64,000 nt of DNA, taken from the NCBI GenBank assembly GCA_963664585.2, contig CAXXEO010000017.1, positions 241,951-305,950 of the forward strand, read 5' to 3'. Position numbers and translations under genes: made by a program. This document shows, piece after piece, positions 42,106 through 50,315 of this stretch. Below the pieces are notes generated by a model that worked only from the letters and a program-made list of their open reading frames with translations, did not search any database and had not been told where the DNA came from. The first letter of the stretch is position 1. The number at the start of each line of letters is the position of its first letter. This DNA comes from G963664585 sp963664585. Its GTDB lineage: Bacteria > Bacillota > Clostridia > Oscillospirales > Ruminococcaceae.

Positions 42106-42615
42106 CTATAGGACGGAAAGCAAGTCGTCAAAAGCTTTAAACTTCCCAGCTGCGCTAAGCTTTGGGTATCCCCACTGGCGCAGTACCTCGTAAGCAGCAA
42201 CGGCCACCGAGTTAGAAAGGTTCAAGCTTCTGGCACCTTCAATCATTGGAATGCGCAAACAACTTTGGAGATTCGCAGTGAGAAGCTCTTCGGGAAGGCC
42301 CGCATCCTCGCGGCCGAAAACAATGTAGGTTTTGTCGGGGTAGGCTGCTTCACTATGTATTTTGGCTGCCTTTGTGGAAAGATAAAAGAAAGATCCCTCG
42401 TTTTTTTCAATAAACTCCTGCCAGCTTTCATAGGTGGAAATATCCAAGAGATGCCAATAGTCCAGCCCTGCACGCTTTAGCTTGGCGTCACTGATCGTGA
42501 ACCCAAGTGGCCCAATCAGATGAAGCCGTGCGCCCGTAGCGGCACAGGTTCGGGCGATGTTGCCCGTGTTTTGGGGAATCTGTGGTTCTAAAAGAACAAT
42601 GTTCAGCTCTTTCAA
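42106..42615 (-). CDS. trmL: tRNA (cytidine(34)-2'-O)-methyltransferase
   Basis: This 169-residue SPOUT methyltransferase of the TrmL/CspR type has LLEPQIPQNTGNIARTC, LHLIGPLGF, the knot motif FGREDAGLPEELL, and IPMIEGARSLNLSNSVAVAAYEVLRQ. It methylates the wobble ribose of certain tRNA-Leu species. It lies downstream of a minus-strand ECF S-component gene with a gap of only 8 nt. Confidence 0.93.
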   Translation of the reverse strand: MKELNIVLLEPQIPQNTGNIARTCAATGARLHLIGPLGFTISDAKLKRAGLDYWHLLDISTYESWQEFIEKNEGSFFYLSTKAAKIHSEAAYPDKTYIVFGREDAGLPEELLTANLQSCLRIPMIEGARSLNLSNSVAVAAYEVLRQWGYPKLSAAGKFKAFDDLLSVL

Positions 42616-42623
42616 TCTTCCGT

Positions 42624-43226
42624 TTACTCCTTTATTTTCTCCGCTTTAGACGGAAAAAGCTTGTCGTATATTCCTGCGGTCTTCATTGCCCGTTTAAAAG
42701 CTGGGTATACAGTGACAGATATGACAACGGCAACAACTGCATTCACAGTGGAAACCAGACCCTTCTGGGCAACAGAGATCAAAACCGTTTGAAGAGGATT
42801 ACGAAGAAAATATAGATCGGAAATGAAGCTCTTCCCGAGATAGAGTACCACATACAAGAGTGCACCAGTTGTTGCTGCAATAATATTGCGCCCCGCTTGT
42901 CCCTTTACTTCTCTTTCAGTGTGAGAAATCGTACCGCAGGCGAAACCCATGGCGAACTTAAATACAAGAGTCCATGGGGCGCTTGCAATAAAGGTTGGAT
43001 CAACAAGGTCAAAAAACATGGAACCGATTCCGGCAGAAAGACCGCCCCGCATGCCACCCAAAAGCAAGCCAGAAAGCAGACAGAACACATTTCCAAAATG
43101 GATCATCGTCTTACCGATGGCTGTCGGGACCTGTATGCGAAAATTAGTGGCAACAAATACCGCAGCCGCCATAAGACCTATAGCTGCCATATCGTATACG
43201 GTGAGTCCTCTTTTTTGTTTGTTCAT
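42624..43226 (-). CDS. ECF transporter S component, probably for pyridoxine
   Basis: This 200-residue membrane protein has about six helices (MAAIGLMAAAVFVATNFRIQ; FGNVFCLLSGLLLGGMRGGL; WTLVFKFAMGFACGTISH). This matches small ECF S components, which bind vitamins and share a distant EcfAT module. AAAGGAGG precedes ATG 43226. The pyridoxamine kinase gene just upstream suggests vitamin B6 as ligand (inference from context). No ATPase lies in this operon. Confidence 0.85.
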   Translation of the reverse strand: MNKQKRGLTVYDMAAIGLMAAAVFVATNFRIQVPTAIGKTMIHFGNVFCLLSGLLLGGMRGGLSAGIGSMFFDLVDPTFIASAPWTLVFKFAMGFACGTISHTEREVKGQAGRNIIAATTGALLYVVLYLGKSFISDLYFLRNPLQTVLISVAQKGLVSTVNAVVAVVISVTVYPAFKRAMKTAGIYDKLFPSKAEKIKE

Positions 43227-43277
43227 GGTAATCCTCCTTTGCGCAGGGCGCATATCCCCGCGCTATAAGGCGGGGTA

Positions 43278-44150
43278 TTATAATGTTTGGAAATCCTTGA
43301 GTACTTCGCTTTTGGTGAGCCCTTCCAATGTTCGCTCAAGTTGCACACCATAGCGTGGGTCCGTGTTGTAACTGAAGGTGGTTTTGATGGCAAACTCCGC
43401 AAACCGGGTTGCGCGGTTCATCGCGATGGGCAAGCTGTCACCAGAAAGATAAGCACCAATAAAAACGCTGGCAAAAATATCCCCTGTCCCAGGATAAGAA
43501 ACGGGCACATAATCACAGGTCACGCACCAGAAACGTCCGCCCTGCGCGTCATAGCCCAAATTGACCATCTCACCCGAAGCCAACTGAACACCTGTGATGA
43601 CTACATTCTTCGGGCCTAAAGCAGCCAGGCGCGAGAGCATACTCTTCCCCTGTGAACGGGTAATCGGCGTGTGGTCATATACCTCACCCAAAAGCATATA
43701 GCTTTCGGTAAGATTTGGAGTGATCACATCAGCCACTGACACCATCTCATGCATGCGCTGCTGCATGGCAAGGGTGTAGGTGCGATATGGCTTGCCATGA
43801 TCCCCCATGACAGGGTCGACCACCTTAATGGCATCCGGATAGGCGGCCATAAACTCACGGCAGAGGCCAATCTGGCTTTCCGAACCCAAAAACCCGGTGT
43901 AAATACACTCGAAATCCAAATCAAGACGTTGATAGTGTTCCAAGGTAGGCTTAATATAATCGGTCAGATCCCGAAAGACGACCTCGCCTAGTCCGCCGGT
44001 GTGAGTAGAAAGAACAGCGGTAGGAATGGGGCATACCTGTACCCCCATCACTGACAAAATGGGCAGTATCACAGTAAGCGAGCATCTTCCGAAGCCTGAC
44101 ATATCATGAATAGCCGCCACCCGCTGTGGCCTGTTTTTCTCTACCTTCAT
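43278..44150 (-). CDS. pdxY: Pyridoxamine/pyridoxine kinase (ribokinase-like)
   Basis: This protein of about 290 residues is a PfkB/ribokinase-like kinase with the pyridoxal-kinase pattern AAIHDMSGFGRCSLTVILP, VCPIPTAVLSTHTGG, VDPVMGDHGKPY, VITPNLTESYMLLG and the anion-hole SYPGTGDIFASVFIG. It phosphorylates B6 vitamers. ATG 44150 follows AAGGA; TTG 44162 is an alternative. It pairs with the adjacent S component in a B6 uptake and salvage operon. The choice between PdxK and PdxY naming is arbitrary. Confidence 0.87.
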   Translation of the reverse strand: MKVEKNRPQRVAAIHDMSGFGRCSLTVILPILSVMGVQVCPIPTAVLSTHTGGLGEVVFRDLTDYIKPTLEHYQRLDLDFECIYTGFLGSESQIGLCREFMAAYPDAIKVVDPVMGDHGKPYRTYTLAMQQRMHEMVSVADVITPNLTESYMLLGEVYDHTPITRSQGKSMLSRLAALGPKNVVITGVQLASGEMVNLGYDAQGGRFWCVTCDYVPVSYPGTGDIFASVFIGAYLSGDSLPIAMNRATRFAEFAIKTTFSYNTDPRYGVQLERTLEGLTKSEVLKDFQTL

Positions 44151-44467
44151 ATTATCCTTCAACCTTTCTATTTACAAACCGGAGATTGTAATTAAAATTA
44201 CGGTTCGTTTTGTTAATAAATGCCAATGTTACGCTCTTTGCACATCGTATAGCTGTGAAATTCGCCTGTACATTTTGTCATAAATAAACAGTTTTAAGGT
44301 CAATATGGCAATATGCAATATTTTGTTTGCCAAATACAGCCAATATTTATGCAATATGTAAAATATCAAAAATGGTAGAAAGTGTTCGGTTTTTTACAGA
44401 GGAATGTTGGAGAGAATACTAACGCGATGAAATAATCAAAGATATTAAAATATTGGAGGAAGCACAC
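44151..44467. other. Intergenic region with AT-rich repeats
   Basis: Nothing coding is seen. Short AATATGGCAATATGCAATATT-like direct and inverted motifs (about 44305-44370) may mark an operator or promoter for either flanking gene. Confidence 0.35.
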
Positions 44468-44653
44468 ATGAAAAAAAATGTTACAAGTGCCATGACCGGT
44501 ATGGCTGTTGGAATGCTTGCCGGAACAGCCGCCTATATGATCAGCGGTAAAAGTCCGATGCAGTTCTCGACAAAAAAGTTTAGAAAGGGTGCTGAAAAGG
44601 CACTCAAAAACGCCGGAACAGTCATCGAAAATGTCACTGATATCATCAGGTAA
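44468..44653 (+). CDS. Small membrane-associated protein (YtxH-like layout)
   Basis: This 61-residue protein has a hydrophobic, Gly/Ala-rich N-terminal segment (SAMTGMAVGMLAGTAAYMI) followed by a basic helix (FRKGAEKALKNAGTVIENVTDII). GGAGG precedes ATG 44468, and a strong terminator follows directly. It resembles small YtxH-type envelope-associated proteins, but the function is unknown. It forms a single-gene unit. Confidence 0.75.
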   Translation: MKKNVTSAMTGMAVGMLAGTAAYMISGKSPMQFSTKKFRKGAEKALKNAGTVIENVTDIIR

Positions 44654-44660
44654 ACGGATA

Positions 44661-44697
44661 GCAGGGCCTTCGCATCAGCGGGGCCCTGCTTTCTTTT
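44661..44697 (+). terminator. Terminator between the small gene and ktrB
   Basis: The stem GCAGGGCC / GGGCCCTGC is followed by TTTCTTTT. Confidence 0.85.
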
Positions 44698-46072
44698 ATC
44701 CCACTAATATCTGGCCGTCCGGAATGACGACGTTTCGTTTGGTAAGCGACCCGATTGCAACCGCCAATCCGAACGAAACGGGACCTACACGCCCAATAAA
44801 CATTGAAAATATGAGTGCGACCTTACTGGCAAAGGTCGCCATGCTGGAAATACCGACCGACAAGCCCACCGTGGCAAAGGCGGACACTGACTCAAAAAAG
44901 GCGTCGATTCCGCTGACCGGGTGACCGGCATGCTCCATGGAATAGATGATGATCAGGCTGCAAGTTGTGACCACCATCAATGCCATAAAAACGATGGCAA
45001 GTGATCTGTAAACCACTTTTTTACTGACCCTGCGCCCCAACATAACGGTGTCCTCGCCGCCCATAATGACACTGAGAACCGTCATTAATATTACAGCAAT
45101 GGTCGTCACCTTAATACCGCCACCGGTCGAGGCCGGTGCCGCGCCAATAAACATAAGCATACTGGAAAACGCCTTGGTTACACCGTTCATAGCGGCATTA
45201 TCAATCGAGTTAAAGCCAGCGGTACGAGTTGTAACCGACTGAAAAAACGAGTTGAATATCTTCCCGATCAGGTCCATTGGTCCTAGGGTGGCAGGATTAT
45301 TCCACTCGAATGCCATAACACCCAAGGCACCCCCGAAGATGAGAATAGCGGTGACAATCAGTACGATCTTTGTATGTAGAATCAGTTTTTTAGTTTTGAA
45401 ATACTGATAAAGGTCGTGCCAGACAACAAAGCCCAACCCGCCAAAGATGATGAGGGTCATAATCACAGTGAGAACCATTTGGTTATCCGCATGTCCTGCC
45501 AGAGAAATAAAGGGGATCTGCCGGCCCAGGATATCAAAGCCGGCATTGCAAAAAGCGGAGATCGCTAAAAACATCGAGATGAATATCCCTTCACTGCCGT
45601 ACTCGGGTACAAGTTGAGTCGCCAGAAGACAAGCGCCCGTAAGTTCCACAATGGCGGTAACCGAAAACACTGTGCGGACAAGTACGCCGATGTCGGCAAA
45701 GCTTTCGGTGCTCACCGACTCTTGGGCAAGCTGCATGCTGCGAAGCCCCAACTTTTTTCCAAGCATCAGGTTAAAAAAGGTGGTAAAGGTAACAAGACCG
45801 ATCCCACAGACCTGGATCAGCGCCAATATCACAATTTGACCGAAAACGGACCAGTGTGTATAGGTATCATAGACTACAAGTCCTGTCACACAAGTAGCCG
45901 AAGTGGCCGTAAAAAGGGCGTCAATGCAAGGCGTAAACGCCCCGCTTTTAGATGATATCGGCAGCATCAGAAGAAGCGTGCCTGTTGTGATGACGGCAGC
46001 AAAGCTCAAAACGATGAGCCGCACGGGCGAGAAAGCAACTGCCTTGCGCTTTATAGATATGGTTTTAGCCAT
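44696..46072 (-). CDS. TrkH/KtrB-family potassium uptake protein
   Basis: This 458-residue, multi-helix K+ transporter subunit has four pore-loop repeats with selectivity-filter glycines (TATSATCVTGLVV; ISAFCNAGFDILG; TTRTAGFNSID; FESVSAFATVGLSVG). GGAGG lies 5 nt before ATG 46072. It would normally partner a KtrA/TrkA RCK subunit, but none is seen in the window. It belongs to the Ktr/Trk superfamily and acts in potassium homeostasis. Confidence 0.9.
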   Translation of the reverse strand: MAKTISIKRKAVAFSPVRLIVLSFAAVITTGTLLLMLPISSKSGAFTPCIDALFTATSATCVTGLVVYDTYTHWSVFGQIVILALIQVCGIGLVTFTTFFNLMLGKKLGLRSMQLAQESVSTESFADIGVLVRTVFSVTAIVELTGACLLATQLVPEYGSEGIFISMFLAISAFCNAGFDILGRQIPFISLAGHADNQMVLTVIMTLIIFGGLGFVVWHDLYQYFKTKKLILHTKIVLIVTAILIFGGALGVMAFEWNNPATLGPMDLIGKIFNSFFQSVTTRTAGFNSIDNAAMNGVTKAFSSMLMFIGAAPASTGGGIKVTTIAVILMTVLSVIMGGEDTVMLGRRVSKKVVYRSLAIVFMALMVVTTCSLIIIYSMEHAGHPVSGIDAFFESVSAFATVGLSVGISSMATFASKVALIFSMFIGRVGPVSFGLAVAIGSLTKRNVVIPDGQILVG

Positions 46073-46105
46073 AATGACCTCCATAGTTTTTTAAAAAATA
46101 TAATG

Positions 46106-46531
46106 CTAACAACCGACTGCGCTATTCTCAGCCAGATAATCCTTCGCTTGAACGATTAGATTGCGATCATTTTTAAAGGTAACGGCACGGTAGGCGTCGT
46201 CAATTTTAACCCATTTGATTTCACTGATCTCAGCTACTTGGCGCGTGGTCTTATAATTATCCGTATAACCCAAAAAATAAACCACTTCTTTTTTTACCCC
46301 TGGTTTAGGGTAATACTCCACCAACTGGCGAAACCCTTCATGAATACCGATATCAAGTCCCGTCTCTTCCTTCACCTCGCGAAGGGCGGTTTCCTCTTCC
46401 GTCTCTTCTTCTTCTATATGACCCTTTGGGAAGGACCAATGGCCTCCATAACGGTGCTTCAGAAGGAGAATTTCAAGCCCGCTTCCCCAATTTCGATATA
46501 TAATTGCGCCGCAGGATTTCTCCCTTTTCAT
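46106..46531 (-). CDS. Nudix hydrolase, diadenosine tetraphosphatase-like
   Basis: This 141-residue protein has the complete Nudix box GHIEEEETEEETALREVKEETGLD (given as GHIEEEE...ALREVKEETG) preceded by HWSFPKG, and the C-terminal EISEIKWVKIDDA strand-helix. The sequence resembles asymmetric Ap4A hydrolases (bis(5'-nucleosyl)-tetraphosphatases). It is upstream of, and on the same strand as, the K+ transporter gene. Confidence 0.87.
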   Translation of the reverse strand: MKREKSCGAIIYRNWGSGLEILLLKHRYGGHWSFPKGHIEEEETEEETALREVKEETGLDIGIHEGFRQLVEYYPKPGVKKEVVYFLGYTDNYKTTRQVAEISEIKWVKIDDAYRAVTFKNDRNLIVQAKDYLAENSAVGC

Positions 46532-46990
46532 TTTTAAGTCCCATTTCTCCGCACAGTATATACCATGTAAAGGTGTCCCGTCAAATCGTACGGAAAATGA
46601 CAGGAAACCGCTTATCCGCCCTTATTTTCATCAGGTTGGTTGTGGAGAAAGTATCCACAGGCTTCAATAAAGTCGGTCGGCTATCGCAATCCTCCCAATA
46701 AACGGTTCTTCTTTCTATCAGTCTGCCCCGCCTTTGTAAGAGCAACCACAGTCCAAATTTTCCTGTTTATTTGCCCAATTGCTAAAACATTGAAACGGCT
46801 GTAAAAAGTCGATTCATCTGCTGCATACTGTATAATATATCACTTTTAATTTCTTTGTAAATGAGATTTTGCTGTTTCATGTTAATTCCGAATTAAACAG
46901 CAAGTATCCTGCCCCTGTTTTCTCTGCCAAATACGGAAAACAGGGACGAAAATAGAATCAAATTGAACAGGTTTTTATATAGTACTTATC
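46532..46990. other. Gene-free stretch with a family C hairpin
   Basis: No gene is apparent. A hairpin CCCTGTTTTC...GAAAACAGGG (46913-46945), followed by ACGAAAATAG, belongs to the loose group of hairpins with CAGRGACRAAAAT tails. Confidence 0.4.
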
Positions 46991-47096
46991 TATAGCCAAC
47001 TCACTTGAAAAAAAGCTTGTGATTTCTCCCCCCCGCCTTCGGCGGGGGAAGAATATGACGTTTTAACTATAGCCAGTTTTAAGTGAATTGGCTATA
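46991..47096 (+). repeat. Family A palindromic repeat, copy 10
   Basis: Starts TATAGCCAACTCACTTG and ends GTGAATTGGCTATA; plus orientation, loop TTCG. Here the left arm has GCCAA rather than GTTGA, giving Watson-Crick pairs in place of wobbles. Confidence 0.93.
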
Positions 47097-47177
47097 GCAA
47101 TTTCATCCCGCGATTTAAATATTTTCATCTTGGGAAAGCTCAACATATAGCGCGAAAACCGCCTTGGGATGTTTCTG

Positions 47178-47207
47178 TTGACAATCTGCCCGGATTCGGT
47201 GTAAAAT
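47178..47207 (+). promoter_or_regulatory. Promoter of the tRNA-Arg gene
   Basis: TTGACA (47178-47183), an 18-nt GC-rich spacer and TAAAAT (47202-47207) lie about 65 nt before the tRNA. Confidence 0.7.
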
Positions 47208-47272
47208 TATTAAGCTTGTTGAGTCAAAACAGCCTCACAGGCTTTGTTGTTTCCTCTCCATGGCGAATCGCT

Positions 47273-47349
47273 GCGCTTATAGCTCAGGTGGATAGAGCGG
47301 ACGCCTCCTAAGCGTCAGGCCACAGGTTCGAGTCCTGTTAAGCGCGCCA
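47273..47349 (+). tRNA. tRNA-Arg (CCT)
   Basis: The 77-nt cloverleaf has acceptor arms GCGCTTA / TAAGCGC, anticodon loop CTCCTAA with anticodon CCT (reads AGG), a TTCGAGTC T-loop and encoded CCA. It is flanked by family A copies 10 and 11. Confidence 0.95.
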
Positions 47350-47350
47350 C

Positions 47351-47391
47351 AAATGTTGCAATCAAACCTGATTGCAGCATTTTCTTTTTTT
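47351..47391 (+). terminator. Terminator of the tRNA-Arg gene
   Basis: The stem AAATGTTGCAATCA / TGATTGCAGCATTT is followed by TCTTTTTTT. Confidence 0.85.
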
Positions 47392-47549
47392 GTGTTATAA
47401 TATAAAATAGTTTTGCCATAAGAAAGATAATGTGAACCGCTTAAGGTGGGCGATATGCTAAACCGCTTGGAATATTACATGAATGATATTTCATCTCTAG
47501 ACCGCAATAAACCAGTTTTATTTTTCCCACCTATTGCTGTGAAAATAGA

Positions 47550-47655
47550 TATAGCCAATCAACTTGAAAACAAGCTTGTGATTTCTTCCCCCGCCTTCGG
47601 CGGGGGAAGAAAATGACGTTTTATAACTAGCCAGTTTTTAAGTGATTTGGCTATA
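47550..47655 (+). repeat. Family A palindromic repeat, copy 11
   Basis: Starts TATAGCCAATCAACTTG and ends GATTTGGCTATA; plus orientation, loop TTCG. It lies upstream of the CPBP protease gene. Confidence 0.95.
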
Positions 47656-47736
47656 CAAATAATAATAGTATTAAAAATAACTAAAATTTGGAGTTATAAA
47701 GTTCTTGGCATTGGTTTAAAAAAGGGAGGGGTTTTA

Positions 47737-48786
47737 GTGGCCGAACAGAATCATTACTTTCGAGAAGGATGGCAAAATTACGCCAACCCTAATGAATATG
47801 TCTATATTCCGGGCTATGGTTTCTCACCCCGCCCCCCGCAAATGTTGGAAAAAATACAGATACGCAGATCAGCCAATGCCGCGGGAATGACAGTCATTTC
47901 AGTTTTTTTAATCTATTCTCTTGCCCCCGGTCTCTTTGAACTGCTATATGAAAGCTTCTTTAGCTTGAAATTTGGCTATCTACCATCGCCCTTTCTGGAT
48001 CAGCTTATGTTGTCTGTTTCCTACTGTCTGGCTTTTTCAATTCCTTTCTGGGTCTATTGTGCCTTTGTGCACATGCCCATCCGTGTGGCCATCCCTGTCA
48101 GAAGGCCCACTCTGTCTATCGCCATTCCTGCTGTTTTTATCGATCTGGGCGCCTCGGTGATGGGTATTTTGATGGCAACCACCATATCCACGCTATTTTC
48201 CTTTTTGGGGATCGTCACTGGGGGTGCTGAGATCATTAGCCCCGCTGACCCATCAACCAGCGTATTGTACTATGCCGGGATTACTTTGTTCCCCGCCATT
48301 TTTGAAGAATTCGCCTTTCGCGGCATTATTATGCAATCTCTCAGACGATTCGGTGACGGGTTTGCCCTCATTGTTTCCGCCATACTTTTTTCGCTGGTAC
48401 ATGTCAATCTCGAACAGATGCCTAACGCTTTTCTGCTTGGTATTGTCATCGGGTATTTTGTCATCTATACCGGGTCCATCTGGACCGGTGTGCTGATGCA
48501 TTTTGTCAACAATACAATGGTATTACTGATCATACGTTTTGCAGCCCCCATGGATGAAACTATGCAGGCGGCTGTCATGCTGACCACATACGCCTTCTAT
48601 CTGATTGCCGGCATCGCATCGATACTCTTCGTTACAAAAAACAATGGACGAATGTTTACCCTTGTGCCCGCCAGAACGGTGAGCAGTGAAGGAAATAAAC
48701 TACATACCTTCTTTTCAGCTCCATGGGTGGTTGCAGCTGTCATTATCATCACGGTGCTGACCGTCGGAACATTGGAGTTTGCATAA
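47737..48786 (+). CDS. CPBP family intramembrane metalloprotease
   Basis: This 349-residue membrane protein has about eight helices and the CPBP (CAAX protease/bacteriocin-processing) motifs: FEEFAFRGIIM (EExxxR), FSLVHVN (FxxxH) and MHFVNNT. GGGAGGGG lies 5 nt before GTG 47737. Its stop overlaps the tadA ATG (TAATG), so the two are co-translated. The substrate is unknown; such proteases may cleave membrane peptides or serve immunity roles. Confidence 0.9.
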   Translation: MAEQNHYFREGWQNYANPNEYVYIPGYGFSPRPPQMLEKIQIRRSANAAGMTVISVFLIYSLAPGLFELLYESFFSLKFGYLPSPFLDQLMLSVSYCLAFSIPFWVYCAFVHMPIRVAIPVRRPTLSIAIPAVFIDLGASVMGILMATTISTLFSFLGIVTGGAEIISPADPSTSVLYYAGITLFPAIFEEFAFRGIIMQSLRRFGDGFALIVSAILFSLVHVNLEQMPNAFLLGIVIGYFVIYTGSIWTGVLMHFVNNTMVLLIIRFAAPMDETMQAAVMLTTYAFYLIAGIASILFVTKNNGRMFTLVPARTVSSEGNKLHTFFSAPWVVAAVIIITVLTVGTLEFA

Positions 48787-49250
48787 TGGAAGAAGACATT
48801 TTTTTTATGAGTATAGCACTTGAGGAAGCGAATCTTGCCGCCCAGGCGGGAGAAGTTCCGGTGGGTGCGGTTATTGTTATGGATGGACAGGTTGTGGCAC
48901 AGGCTCATAACCTTCGCGAAGAAAGCAAAAGCGCCCTTGCCCACGCCGAGCTGATTGCTATCGGTAAGGCCAATGCGGCTCTGGGTGGCTGGCGGCTTCA
49001 TAAATGCACCCTCTATGTAACCCTTGAGCCATGCCCCATGTGCGCAGGTGCCCTGATTAACTGTCGGATGAAACGGGTGGTGTTTGGGGCAAGCGACCCT
49101 AAGGCGGGCTCTTTTGGCTCGATCACTGACCTATCTTGTTTTCCCTTTAATCACCAGCCACTGGTCGAGGGTGGGGTCATGGGTGAAGAATGTGGACGAA
49201 TCCTAACTGATTTTTTTAGAAGTCTTCGAGATGATAGCAATTTTAAATAA
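48786..49250 (+). CDS. tadA: tRNA-specific adenosine deaminase
   Basis: This 154-residue zinc deaminase converts A34 to inosine in tRNA-Arg(ACG). Motifs are GEVPVGAVIV, the zinc/catalytic HAELIAI (HAE), and TLEPCPMCAGAL (PCxxC). It ends with the TadA-typical NHQPLVEGGVMGEECGRIL. The start overlaps the CPBP stop. This gene is essential in most bacteria. Confidence 0.95.
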   Translation: MEEDIFFMSIALEEANLAAQAGEVPVGAVIVMDGQVVAQAHNLREESKSALAHAELIAIGKANAALGGWRLHKCTLYVTLEPCPMCAGALINCRMKRVVFGASDPKAGSFGSITDLSCFPFNHQPLVEGGVMGEECGRILTDFFRSLRDDSNFK

Positions 49251-49267
49251 GAACAGGAAAATAGGAT

Positions 49268-49302
49268 GTTATCTCTCCCCACCTCTGGCGGGGAGAGATA
49301 AC
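49268..49302 (+). terminator. Hairpin after tadA
   Basis: The stem TTATCTCTCCCC / GGGGAGAGATAA has a short ACCTCTGGC loop. It belongs to the loose GC-hairpin group and may act as a terminator. Confidence 0.5.
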
Positions 49303-49336
49303 AAAACTCAATCCAATTTATTTTTGTAATTGCTAT

Positions 49337-49440
49337 TATAGTTGATTAACTTGAAAACAATCTTGTGATTTCTTCCCCCGCCGAAGGCGGGGGAAGAAAA
49401 TGACGTTTTATATAGCCAGTTTTTGAGTGATTTGGCTATA
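49337..49440 (+). repeat. Family A palindromic repeat, copy 12
   Basis: Starts TATAGTTGATTAACTTG and ends GATTTGGCTATA; plus orientation, loop GAAG. It has AATCTTGT instead of the usual AAGCTTGT. Confidence 0.95.
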
Positions 49441-49550
49441 TTTTGTCTTTTCAACAATGTTTTGTTGAAAACTCTGTTGAATGTGTTGATAATATACCTT
49501 TTCACGGGACTTTCACACAGGAATGCCTCTGCATTCTGAATGATTGGGGG

Positions 49551-50093
49551 ATGTTGACCATCAGAGAGTACTTTCTCGTGTCCAAAACACTGGCTTTTTC
49601 CCATTGGGCGCCTTCTGATCTTTCCTTCGCCGTTTCCCTTTGGGGGAATGCTTCCGTGACGAAATTCATTGATCTCCGCCCCCATCTCTCCGCACAAGAG
49701 GCTGCGAAAAAGCTATCTGTTGAAATGGATCGTATGGAAGAACACGGTGTGCAATACTACCCCTTATTTCTCCTCGAAGGAGATACCTTTATCGGCTGCT
49801 GCGGGCTGAGACCTGGCCATTCCCCCAACACTCTGGAGTTAGGTATTCATCTTCTTCCCGACTACTGGGGTAAGGGAATCGCAAAGGAGGCCTGCAGCGC
49901 GGTCATTCAATACGCTTTCGACCATCTCATGACCGAAACGATTTTCGCCGGACACCACCCGGATAACCTCGCTTCCGCCGCGCTCCTCAACTCTCTAGGC
50001 TTTACTTCTGTCGGTCTTGAGTATTATCCACCCACAGGCCTGATGCACCCTTCCTATATTCTACAGTTGATTAATTTGAAAACAAGCTTGTGA
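49551..50093 (+). CDS. GNAT-family N-acetyltransferase with repeat-derived C-terminus
   Basis: This protein of about 180 residues is of the RimJ/RimL-like GNAT type: LVSKTLAFSHWAPSDLSFAV, GCCGLRPGHSPNTLELGIHL, the acetyl-CoA loop PDYWGKGIAKEACSAVIQYAFD and ASAALLNSLGFTSVG. ATG 49551 follows GGGGG. The last ~10 residues (LQLINLKTSL) and the TGA stop at 50091 are encoded by family A copy 13, which has replaced the natural end of the gene. The acceptor substrate is unknown. Confidence 0.85.
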   Translation: MLTIREYFLVSKTLAFSHWAPSDLSFAVSLWGNASVTKFIDLRPHLSAQEAAKKLSVEMDRMEEHGVQYYPLFLLEGDTFIGCCGLRPGHSPNTLELGIHLLPDYWGKGIAKEACSAVIQYAFDHLMTETIFAGHHPDNLASAALLNSLGFTSVGLEYYPPTGLMHPSYILQLINLKTSL

Positions 50094-50167
50094 TTTCTTC
50101 CCCCGCCGAAGGCGGGAGAAGAAAATGACGTTTTAACTATAGCCAGTTTTTAAGTGATTTGGCTATA
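50062..50167 (+). repeat. Family A palindromic repeat, copy 13
   Basis: Starts TACAGTTGATTAATTTG and ends GATTTGGCTATA; plus orientation, loop GAAG. Its left arm is translated as the end of the GNAT protein. Confidence 0.95.
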
Positions 50168-50198
50168 AGAAAATAATGTCAGCTTTGATCATATGAAA

Positions 50199-50233
50199 GC
50201 CTCTGCCGTTTCTGGCAGAGGCTTATTTATTTT
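50199..50233 (+). terminator. Terminator of the GNAT gene
   Basis: The stem GCCTCTGCC / GGCAGAGGC is followed by TTATTTATTTTA. Confidence 0.85.
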
Positions 50234-50234
50234 A

Positions 50235-50286
50235 TATAATTGATTAATTTGAAAACAAGCTTGTGATTTCTTCCCCCGCCGTGGCG
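50235..50286 (+). repeat. Family A palindromic repeat, copy 14 (half element)
   Basis: Only the left arm is present, from TATAATTGATTAATTTG to TTCCCCCGCC. The sequence departs from the family exactly at the central loop. The right half is missing. Confidence 0.85.
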
Positions 50287-50315
50287 CCCCTGCCATTGGT
50301 CGCGATGACAGAAAT

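Noticed and set aside
46991..47655. Family A copies 10 and 11 as att sites around tRNA-Arg
   Set aside because: The same element occurs at many loci without tRNA genes, and there is no integrase nearby; the flanking of the tRNA is probably coincidental.
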